The notes beneath the pieces were generated by a model that was given only the letters and a program-made list of their open reading frames with translations, made no database searches and had not been told where the DNA came from. Source: Gammaproteobacteria bacterium (GTDB lineage Bacteria; Pseudomonadota; Gammaproteobacteria; SZUA-152). Taken from it: DNA of 6,489 nt. A program made the translations under genes and the position numbers. Below, piece by piece: positions 1-5,665 of the stretch. The DNA lies in NCBI GenBank assembly GCA_024762755.1, contig JANTGX010000125.1:1-6489 (forward strand). The letters run 5' to 3'. The first letter of the stretch is position 1; each line of letters begins with the position of its first letter.

Positions 1-1787
1 GGGCTGATGCGCAACGGTCGGGAATCCATCACCGAGACCAGGCCCAGCGCACGGCCGTCCTTGCCCAGCAGACGCGCGCCGTAGTAGCTGTCGAGGTCCA
101 GTTGAACCAGCATCTCGTCGTCCGGATAGCGCTGCTGCAGTCCCGTGGTGATGAGCTTGCGCCGCTGACGGATGATGTCCTCACAGGGGGTGCCGTCGAG
201 GTCGTAAGTGACGTTCGCCACCGGTTGCCCGGCGATCCACAACACTTCCGTGGTGACTTGCTGCTCCGTTTCGTCGAGCAGGCCAATGAGCACCACTTTG
301 CACTGGTACAACAGGGCCAGATTGCGCGCACAGGTCACGAAGAAGTCGCTCTCGCGCTCCTCCAGCAGGCCCTGCGCCAGGGTACGCATGACGGTCTCCA
401 CATGGGCCCGCTCGGTGACGTCCTGCACGGTGCCGGAGATGCGCGCGATCTGCCCTTCGTGATCGCCCTTGGAGATGGTACGCAGATTCAATACACGGGC
501 TTCGCCCGTGGGCGTCGTGATCTGCAGATCCAGGCTGGCGAGACCCGGCTGGTTGCGCAGCCGCGCCAGCTGGCGGTGTGCCCGCTCGCGCTCGTCGCTC
601 TCGACACGCTCGAACAGGATCTCGCTGGGACAGGCGCCATTGCGCACACCCAGGCCGAGTATGCGGAAGAACTCATCGCTGCCGGTGAGGCTGTCGTCGC
701 CCAAGTCCCACTCGAAGCTACCCATGTGGGCGATGTGCTGCGCCTCGGCCAGACGCTCACGGCTGGCGGCCAGTTCGCCGGTCTTTTCCGCGATCTGCCG
801 GTTGAGTTCGCTGTTGTCGATGACGATGCGTCCGGCCAGCGGTTTGATGAAACGTACGGTACCCCAAATGCCCACCAGCAGGAGGACGGCGATGGCCATG
901 AGGGTCTTGCGGATCTGCGCATAGGCCGGGGCGTAGAGTTCGTCGGCATCCATACTCAGGGCCAGACCCCATTGCCCCAGGTCGATACCCTGAAAGGCGA
1001 TGACCACCTCGCGGCCATCGCTGGTCTGTGCATGCAGGATGCCGTTACCCCCCAGGCCCGCCTGGGTGAGCGCCTGGGCGATGCCCTCACCACCGGCCAC
1101 GGTGGCTGGCAGATTGCGCTGGTCGGCGGTACCAAAAAGTTGCAGGCGACCATCCATCAGGCGCCCCAGCATGAGTTGCCCGCTCTGGCCGAGGCCGCTG
1201 CGTTCTTCGAGCAGTCGCCACAGATCCTGCAGGCGGAAGACCAGCAGATCGGTACCCACGAGGCGCTCTTCGGACCGCTCGATGATGGGTGAGGCCACCA
1301 CCAGGTAGGCCCGGCCATTGAGGACGAAGGGGCTGCCGATACGTGGGCCGTCCTGTGCCCCGGGCAGGGACGGCCAGTCGGCCGGCGGTGTGGACATACC
1401 GACGCTGACGACCACCGCACCCTGCCGGTCGAGGCGGACGATCCCGGCCAGTTCGCTGGCGCCCTGCAAGGCCTCGTCGAGGATGGGCTGCAATTCCAGA
1501 CGCAGGGTCTGTACGTCCAACTCACCCTCGTTGTATGCCTCGAGCAACTGGCGCGCGTAAGCCCGCGTAGACACCTGACGGGCGATATTGTTGAAGTGGC
1601 TCAGGTGCTCCTGCACCAGCAACGCCCGCGCGCGCGCGGTGTTGAACAGGATGTGCTCGGCCTCTGCCTTGGCCACGCGATACAGGGGAAGGGTGGTGAT
1701 GAGACTGACCGAGAGGACCGTGACGAGCAGGCCGAGGGCCACATAGAGCATGATGCGCCGGGGAAGCGTCTGCTGGGCGAGGTTCAT
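1..1787 (-). CDS. Membrane sensor with Cache-like, PAS and GAF domains (partial, output domain outside window)
   Basis: The frame is open from ATG 1787 to the left edge: 595 codons with no stop, so the C-terminus is missing. I read these domains: TM1 at about residues 13-34; a periplasmic domain at 35-295 resembling double Cache (GxAYLVVASPI near 159-167, then LVGTDLLVFRLQDL); TM2 at 296-314; a coiled-coil linker at 320-350 with no HAMP; PAS at 351-460 (AHMGSFEWDL start, ISGTVQDVTER end); and GAF at 470-590 (DGTPCEDII at 531-539, YPDDEML at 554-560, LGLVSVMDSRPL near the end). It probably senses a periplasmic ligand and passes the signal to a histidine kinase or cyclic di-GMP domain beyond base 1. 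The ATG lacks a clear ribosome binding site. A TTG at 1811-1809 is an alternative start, and the upstream in-frame stop is at 1916-1914. It lies downstream of the REC-PAS-GGDEF-EAL gene on the same strand, 168 bp away. Domain family is confident; the output type is unknown. Confidence 0.88.
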   Translation of the reverse strand, partial: MNLAQQTLPRRIMLYVALGLLVTVLSVSLITTLPLYRVAKAEAEHILFNTARARALLVQEHLSHFNNIARQVSTRAYARQLLEAYNEGELDVQTLRLELQPILDEALQGASELAGIVRLDRQGAVVVSVGMSTPPADWPSLPGAQDGPRIGSPFVLNGRAYLVVASPIIERSEERLVGTDLLVFRLQDLWRLLEERSGLGQSGQLMLGRLMDGRLQLFGTADQRNLPATVAGGEGIAQALTQAGLGGNGILHAQTSDGREVVIAFQGIDLGQWGLALSMDADELYAPAYAQIRKTLMAIAVLLLVGIWGTVRFIKPLAGRIVIDNSELNRQIAEKTGELAASRERLAEAQHIAHMGSFEWDLGDDSLTGSDEFFRILGLGVRNGACPSEILFERVESDERERAHRQLARLRNQPGLASLDLQITTPTGEARVLNLRTISKGDHEGQIARISGTVQDVTERAHVETVMRTLAQGLLEERESDFFVTCARNLALLYQCKVVLIGLLDETEQQVTTEVLWIAGQPVANVTYDLDGTPCEDIIRQRRKLITTGLQQRYPDDEMLVQLDLDSYYGARLLGKDGRALGLVSVMDSRPLRIS

Positions 1788-1917
1788 GGCGCGGTAACGC
1801 TGATCGGCCAAGGAGGCATGGTGTGTCGGCTGTCCACTACGGCCGCGCGGGCGGCGGATTGCTGTGATTCGGTTGTCTTCCGGGGCCTTGCGGGGGCCGG
1901 GCCTCACGCCATATTAG

Positions 1918-1955
1918 GGCCTGCGGGCGGCGACAACAAGCGCCCGCCCGCGGCC
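1918..1955 (-). terminator. GC-rich hairpin right after the c-di-GMP gene stop codon
   Basis: GGCC plus GCGGGCGG on the left (1918-1921, 1923-1930) pairs with CCGCCCGC plus GGCC on the right (1944-1951, 1952-1955), with one bulged T at 1922 and a loop of about 13 nt. The stem abuts the TGA of the minus-strand regulator gene (1958-1956). No U-run follows in the transcript (CCTAATATGG), so this is not a textbook intrinsic terminator. It could attenuate read-through into the sensor gene or protect the mRNA 3' end. Confidence 0.45.
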
Positions 1956-4034
1956 TCAAGGTGTACCGTGCGACGGCGCCTGCAACCACTCGAATAGTTT
2001 CTCCAAGGGCATGGGGCGGCCGAGATAGAAGCCCTGCACCGAATCACACCGCTGACGGTGCAGAAAATCGAGCTGTTCCTCGGTCTCCACCCCCTCCGCC
2101 ACCACGCGCAGATTGAGGCGGTGGGCCATGATGATGATGGTATCGATGATGGCCACATCGTCGCCATCGGCCGGCACCTCGGCAACGAAGGAACGATCGA
2201 TCTTCAACACGTCCAGGGGAAAACGCTTGAGATAACTGAGTGACGAATAGCCGGTGCCGAAGTCATCGATGGCGATGTGGATGCCGCGCTCATGGCAGGC
2301 GGAGAGGGTCTGCATGGCGAACTCGGGGTCGTCCATCACGCTGCTCTCGGTGATCTCCAGTTCCAGGTGTCGGGGATCCATGTGGGTCTCCGCCAATACG
2401 CCGTCGATCATCTGCACCAACTCTCGGTTGCGGAACTGGCGCGGCGACAGGTTGACCGCCACCGGCACGCTGCGGCCGAGCCGGGCCGACCACCGTTGCT
2501 GGTCGGCGCAGGCCCGGCGCAGCACCCATTCACCCACGGGGATGATCAGTCCGGTATCCTCCAGTAGGGGGATGAAATGCCCGGGCATCACCATGCCATC
2601 GTCCCCGCGCTCCCAGCGCAGTAGCGCCTCCATGCCATTCACGCGGCCACTCGCCACGTCGACCTGCGGTTGGTAAAAGAGGCAGAACTCGTCCCGCTCG
2701 AGGGCCCGCCGCAGGGCGTTCTCCATGTCCAGGCTGCCATCGGCGCCATGGTCCATGCTGCATTGGTAGTGGCGGCTGGTCGCGCCCTGCTGCTTGGCAT
2801 GTTGAAGGGCGGTCTCGGCATATCGCGCGATCTCCTCGAAGCCGTCGGCATCATCGGGATAAAAACTGACCCCCATGCTGGGCACCAGGAAAAGCTCGCG
2901 GTTGGCGATGCGGAACGGTTTGGCGAAGGCGCCGACGATGCGCTCGAGCAGGGGCTCGGCCGCCTGCGGCGAGATGAGGGCTGGCAGGGCGAGGCCGAAT
3001 TCGTCTCCACCGAGACGGGCGACGATGTCCAGCGGCCGCACGTTGGCGGCCAGCCGTCGCGCCACCTGCTGCAGCAGCTGGTCGCCCACGCTGTGGCCCA
3101 GGGTGTCGTTGATCTTGATGAAGCGGTCCAGGTCCAGGTGGACGTAGGCGGTGTGGTCACCCGCCGCTCGTGTGCGCTGCATGCACTGGCGAAAACGTAC
3201 GCCGAAGAGGGTGCGGTTGGGCAGGTCGGTGAGTGCATCGTAGTACATGAGATGCTGAATATGCTCTTCGGCCTGCTTCTGCTGGCTGAGATCGGTGAAG
3301 CCGCCGATGTAATGGGTGACCTCGCCAGCGGCGTCCGAAACGGCGCTGATGGTCAGCCACTCGGGAAAGACCTCGCCGTTCTTGCGCCGGTTCCAGATCT
3401 CACCCTGCCAGGCACCACGCTCGTTCAGGGTCTGCCAGAGGGTACGGTAGAAGGCCTCGTCGTGCCGGCCGGACTGCAGCATGTTCATGCGCCGGCCGAT
3501 CACCTCCGACTCGCGATAGCCGGTAATGGCCGTGAAGGCCTGATTGACGCGCAGGATATGGGCGCGGGCATCGGTGATGACGATACCCTCGATGCTGCCC
3601 TCGAAGACCTTGGCCGCCAGCCGCAGGTCCGCCTCGGCGGCCCGCTGCGCCCGGCGCACGGCGGCCTCGCGCAGCTCGCGCTCGGTAGCGGGCAGCAGTC
3701 GGGCCAGGTTGTCCTTCATGATGTAGTCATGGGCCCCGGCACGCATCATGGCCACGGCGGATTCCTGGTCGATGGCCCCGGAGACGATGATGAAGGGAAT
3801 GTCACGACCGCTCGCGCGGACCAGTTCCAAGGCCTGTTCGCCGCTGAAGCCCGGCAGATGGTAGTCTGAGATCACCAGATCCCAGGCCTCCTCCGCCAAG
3901 GCGGCGCGCAGGGAATCGGCGTCGTGCACGCAGCGGTGATGCACCTCGAAGCCCCCGCGCGACAACTCGCGCAGGGTCAGTACGGCGTCGTCTTCGGCGT
4001 CCTCCACCAATAGTAGATTCAACGACTCAGGCAC
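1956..4034 (-). CDS. Response regulator with REC-PAS-GGDEF-EAL domains (c-di-GMP synthesis/degradation)
   Basis: A soluble 692-residue protein. REC is at 1-120, with acidic pocket E11/D12, phospho-acceptor D57 (VISDYHLPG), S85 and K107 all present. PAS is at about 140-250. GGDEF is at about 262-425, with an intact GGDEF at 342-346 and an inhibitory RxxD site at 333-336. EAL is at about 437-685, with EAL at 469-471, N528, E560 (EITE), D590/D591 (DDFG), K611, E647 (EGVET) and Q667. By family knowledge, GGDEF makes c-di-GMP from two GTP and EAL hydrolyses it to pGpG. Every EAL metal or catalytic residue I can place is present, so phosphodiesterase activity is likely. The cyclase half keeps its signature but differs at two phosphate-proximal spots: FK is FI at 305-306, and KxxGR is KxxGA at 414-418. 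Start is GTG 4034, because an in-frame TGA lies 9 bp upstream (4043-4041) and leaves no earlier start; no strong ribosome binding site is visible. The downstream sensor gene may be its partner. Confidence 0.95.
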   Translation of the reverse strand: MPESLNLLLVEDAEDDAVLTLRELSRGGFEVHHRCVHDADSLRAALAEEAWDLVISDYHLPGFSGEQALELVRASGRDIPFIIVSGAIDQESAVAMMRAGAHDYIMKDNLARLLPATERELREAAVRRAQRAAEADLRLAAKVFEGSIEGIVITDARAHILRVNQAFTAITGYRESEVIGRRMNMLQSGRHDEAFYRTLWQTLNERGAWQGEIWNRRKNGEVFPEWLTISAVSDAAGEVTHYIGGFTDLSQQKQAEEHIQHLMYYDALTDLPNRTLFGVRFRQCMQRTRAAGDHTAYVHLDLDRFIKINDTLGHSVGDQLLQQVARRLAANVRPLDIVARLGGDEFGLALPALISPQAAEPLLERIVGAFAKPFRIANRELFLVPSMGVSFYPDDADGFEEIARYAETALQHAKQQGATSRHYQCSMDHGADGSLDMENALRRALERDEFCLFYQPQVDVASGRVNGMEALLRWERGDDGMVMPGHFIPLLEDTGLIIPVGEWVLRRACADQQRWSARLGRSVPVAVNLSPRQFRNRELVQMIDGVLAETHMDPRHLELEITESSVMDDPEFAMQTLSACHERGIHIAIDDFGTGYSSLSYLKRFPLDVLKIDRSFVAEVPADGDDVAIIDTIIIMAHRLNLRVVAEGVETEEQLDFLHRQRCDSVQGFYLGRPMPLEKLFEWLQAPSHGTP

Positions 4035-4063
4035 CCCAGATCACCCGTCTTACTCGTTCGCCC

Positions 4064-4084
4064 TCCCCGTATATGCCACGGGGA
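4064..4084. repeat. 7-bp inverted repeat in the leader of the c-di-GMP gene
   Basis: TCCCCGT (4064-4070) and ACGGGGA (4078-4084) are perfect inverted arms around a 7-nt spacer, ATATGCC. On the minus strand a TATACG -10-like hexamer (4073-4068) overlaps the left arm and spacer, about 30-50 bp upstream of the GTG start. This could be an operator for a dimeric regulator or a 5' leader hairpin. The promoter reading is weak because no good -35 element is visible. Confidence 0.4.
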
Positions 4085-4096
4085 TCCATGATCCAT
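4083..4096. repeat. Tandem 7-bp direct repeat
   Basis: GATCCAT occurs twice back to back (4083-4089 and 4090-4096). The first copy overlaps the last two bases of the inverted repeat just to its left. Two copies at a spacing below one helical turn could be chance or part of a compound operator between the divergent genes. Confidence 0.4.
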
Positions 4097-4214
4097 AGAC
4101 ATCGGGTGCGGAGAGGGGATCTTTAGTTCCAGGGGAGCCGATGGCCTGAGAATCAGACGGACCACCCGCGTGGCCGCGGCTGTGACGCGGTGGACGGCCG
4201 ACGGCTTGGGTGTC

Positions 4215-4223
4215 TGCTATGCT
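4215..4223 (+). promoter_or_regulatory. Candidate extended -10 promoter for the twin-CX10C protein gene
   Basis: TGCTATGCT contains the TGn extension and a TATGCT hexamer (4218-4223). No convincing -35 lies 16-18 bp upstream, which extended -10 promoters tolerate. Transcription would start near 4230, upstream of ATG 4263 and ATG 4281 but downstream of the longest possible start at 4170. This supports choosing one of the internal starts. Confidence 0.35.
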
Positions 4224-4280
4224 TTTCGCCCCGACCGACGAGCCCTCACAGACCTAGCCGGCATGCCCCACGATTCCCAC

Positions 4281-4649
4281 ATGACGCCCCCTTCCCCCAC
4301 CAGGATTCGATTCCACACCCTGGTCTTGAGCGGCCTGCTCGCCCTGTCTGGCCCTTGTGCGGCGACGGAACCCGAGGCGACCGTGCCGGACGATGCCAAG
4401 GCCAAGCTTCGTGCCCTGCAGCAGGCCATCGACGAAAGCGAACAGGAACGCCTTGGCCAACGCGCGGCCCTGCGCCAATTGGAACGGCAGATGAACTGCA
4501 ACTGGGACCTGATCCGCACCTATGAACTGTGCGAACAACTCCATGCCGACCACGCCGACGACCTCGCCGCCTGTACCGCCCGGGCAAGGAATCGGGCGCG
4601 GACCTGCCTGCAGGTCCCCCCGGACAAGGAGACGTCGGCGGTCAGATGA
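4281..4649 (+). CDS. Small secreted coiled-coil protein with twin CX10C motif
   Basis: A 122-residue protein from ATG 4281; I do not recognise a named family. Residues 1-28 look like a Sec signal peptide: Arg residues at 8 and 10, a hydrophobic core (LVLSGLLALS) and a likely cut after CAA. The mature part is a charged, Ala/Leu/Gln/Glu-rich helix (about 37-70) followed by four cysteines at 73, 84, 98 and 109. These form two CX10C pairs separated by 13 residues (CNWDLIRTYELC and CTARARNRARTC). This predicts an antiparallel helical hairpin held by two disulfides, as in the eukaryotic twin-CX9C/CHCH fold, and fits the oxidising periplasm. The C-terminal helix is Arg-rich. The start could instead be ATG 4263 (6 residues longer); neither has a clear ribosome binding site. 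The frame extends to ATG 4170, but that would bury the signal peptide and precede the candidate promoter. The next gene, also exported, starts 103 bp downstream on the same strand. Function unknown. Confidence 0.7.
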   Translation: MTPPSPTRIRFHTLVLSGLLALSGPCAATEPEATVPDDAKAKLRALQQAIDESEQERLGQRAALRQLERQMNCNWDLIRTYELCEQLHADHADDLAACTARARNRARTCLQVPPDKETSAVR

Positions 4650-4667
4650 CGCCTCGTTTCTGCGTCA
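4647..4667 (+). terminator. Short hairpin overlapping the stop codon of the twin-CX10C gene
   Basis: TGACGC (4647-4652) pairs with GCGTCA (4662-4667) across a 9-nt loop. The left arm includes the TGA stop. The stem is only 6 bp and no T-run follows, so termination here is doubtful and read-through to the next gene is possible. Confidence 0.2.
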
Positions 4668-4681
4668 GAATACCGCGCCCA

Positions 4682-4714
4682 TATAGTGGTCTTCGCGGTT
4701 ATTACGGAGATAAT
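4682..4714 (+). promoter_or_regulatory. AT-rich promoter-like segment upstream of the LTD-like gene
   Basis: This AT-rich patch in otherwise GC-rich DNA holds TATAGT (4682-4687) and GATAAT (4709-4714), each one mismatch from the -10 consensus. It also holds a small inverted repeat, ATTA-cggaga-TAAT (4701-4714). No good -35 is seen for either hexamer, and I found no sigma-54 type GG/GC pair. The segment may give the downstream gene its own promoter. Confidence 0.3.
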
Positions 4715-4741
4715 CCCTGACGACAATCAACCAATGTTCCA

Positions 4742-4748
4742 GGGAGGG
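4742..4748 (+). promoter_or_regulatory. Strong ribosome binding site for the LTD-like gene
   Basis: GGGAGGG lies four bases before ATG 4753, with its GGAGG core about 5 nt from the start codon. It is the best Shine-Dalgarno sequence in the window and fixes the start of the 260-residue exported protein. Confidence 0.75.
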
Positions 4749-4752
4749 AATC

Positions 4753-5535
4753 ATGGCCAGACGCCGCCGTAACCACATCATCCTCAGCGCAATCCTCACC
4801 AGCGCCCTTTGCAACAATGCCCAGGCGCTCGTCATCAACGAAATCCGCATAGACCAGACCGGAAGCGATCACGACGAATTCTTCGAACTCGCCGGGCAGG
4901 CCAATCAGAGCCTGGAAGGCGTGAGCTACCTGGTTCTGGGGGACAGCAATAGTGACAACAGCGGCATCATCGAGTCAGCGACAGACCTCAGCGGTCTGAG
5001 CCTGGACCAACAGGGCCTGTTCCTCGCCGCCGAAAGCAGCTACACCCTTGGTGGTTCGCCCAACCTCGTTACCCGCCTCAACTTCGAGAACAACGACAGC
5101 GTCACGCACCTGTTGGTGCGTGGATTTACTGGTCATCGCGGGGACGACCTCGATACCGACGGTGATGGCCAACTCGACATCATCCCCTGGCTCGAGCTAC
5201 TCGATGCCATCGCCTTCGAGGTCGGTGCCAGTGGAGACACGCTATACAGCGAGCACCGGCTCGTGGTCAGCAAACCCTCCCACGCCTACCGTACCGACTA
5301 TGCCTCCCCTCAGTGGCAGGCCGGCACCATGGCGACGGGGCACGAGACCCCCAATTCCCGAAACCAGGGACAGCATGCCTGGCTTGCAAGGACCACTCAC
5401 CCCCTCGTCGCCGTGCCCTTGCCGGGTACCCTGGGTCTCTTTCTCCTTGGCCTGATCGTCCTTGCTCGTCGAGGCCGAGCCCGCCGTGCCGCGCGCCTCG
5501 ACAGAATCGAACCGGGTTACCGGGCCATGGCGTAG
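4753..5535 (+). CDS. Exported LTD-like protein with PEP-CTERM-type (VPLP) C-terminal sorting signal
   Basis: A 260-residue protein that starts with a signal peptide: RRRR at 3-6, a hydrophobic core at 9-20 and a probable cut after AQA at 25. Residues 26-205 resemble bacterial lamin-tail-like (LTD) domains. They open with LVINEIRIDQTGSDHDEFFEL, shown here as residues 26-46, and close with a WQAGTMATGHETPN-type strand. An Asp-rich loop at 131-142 (DDLDTDGDGQLD) resembles an EF-hand or thrombospondin-type-3 calcium-binding loop. The C-terminus has VPLPG at 221-225, a hydrophobic helix at 226-238 and an Arg cluster at 239-245, matching the tripartite PEP-CTERM-type signal. By family knowledge such tails are processed by an exosortase and the protein goes to the cell surface or the extracellular matrix. 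Oddly, about 15 residues follow the Arg cluster. No exosortase gene is in the window, and no nuclease domain accompanies the LTD. Exact function unknown. Confidence 0.82.
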   Translation: MARRRRNHIILSAILTSALCNNAQALVINEIRIDQTGSDHDEFFELAGQANQSLEGVSYLVLGDSNSDNSGIIESATDLSGLSLDQQGLFLAAESSYTLGGSPNLVTRLNFENNDSVTHLLVRGFTGHRGDDLDTDGDGQLDIIPWLELLDAIAFEVGASGDTLYSEHRLVVSKPSHAYRTDYASPQWQAGTMATGHETPNSRNQGQHAWLARTTHPLVAVPLPGTLGLFLLGLIVLARRGRARRAARLDRIEPGYRAMA

Positions 5536-5622
5536 CCCGACACTGCCCATCGCCGACATGCGTTCCATCGATGCGCGGCCCCTTTGGCCCTGGCATTGGG
5601 GCTGAACGAGGGGACATCGGCA

Positions 5623-5653
5623 GGCGCCGAGGCCGCACTACGACCTCGGCGCC
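5623..5653. terminator. Perfect 10-bp hairpin between convergent genes
   Basis: GGCGCCGAGG (5623-5632) and CCTCGGCGCC (5644-5653) are perfectly complementary around an 11-nt loop. The hairpin sits between the ends of the plus-strand LTD-like gene (88 bp past its stop) and the minus-strand MscS gene (about 12 bp past its stop). It is well placed as a bidirectional terminator. Neither strand has the T-run of an intrinsic terminator after the stem, so it may act as an mRNA 3'-end stabiliser or with Rho. Confidence 0.5.
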
Positions 5654-5665
5654 CTCATCCAAAAC

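Noticed and set aside
102..1292. 396-codon plus-strand open frame
   Set aside because: It lies antisense to the sensor frame, which has clear TM, Cache, PAS and GAF segments. Its own translation shows no domain, and long antisense frames are expected in GC-rich genes.
1596..1997. 133-codon plus-strand open frame spanning the gap between the two signalling genes
   Set aside because: It overlaps the sensor N-terminus and the regulator C-terminus in antisense. The AAGGAGG before the internal ATG near 1818 is only one base from the start codon, too close for a working ribosome binding site. The sequence is low-complexity and Arg/Ala/Gly-rich.
2670..3869. 399-codon plus-strand open frame
   Set aside because: It is fully antisense to the PAS-GGDEF-EAL coding region, which has intact catalytic motifs. 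No domain is seen in the plus-strand product.
4170..4280. Upstream extension of the twin-CX10C protein to ATG 4170
   Set aside because: It would put 37 residues before a clear signal peptide and lies upstream of the extended -10 element, so an internal start (4281 or 4263) is preferred.
4339..4364. Possible lipoprotein signal in the twin-CX10C protein (Cys near the end of the signal peptide)
   Set aside because: The residues before the cysteine are S-G-P, and proline at -1 does not fit a lipobox. Ordinary signal peptidase I cleavage after CAA fits better.
4190..4587. Several short overlapping open frames on both strands (for example 4190-4525 +, 4246-4587 -)
   Set aside because: They are shadows of the twin-CX10C gene. 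They lack a signal peptide, a ribosome binding site or a recognisable motif.
4650..4752. Sigma-54 promoter upstream of the PEP-CTERM-type gene
   Set aside because: Some exosortase-associated genes use sigma-54, but no GG-N10-GC element with the expected flanks is present here.
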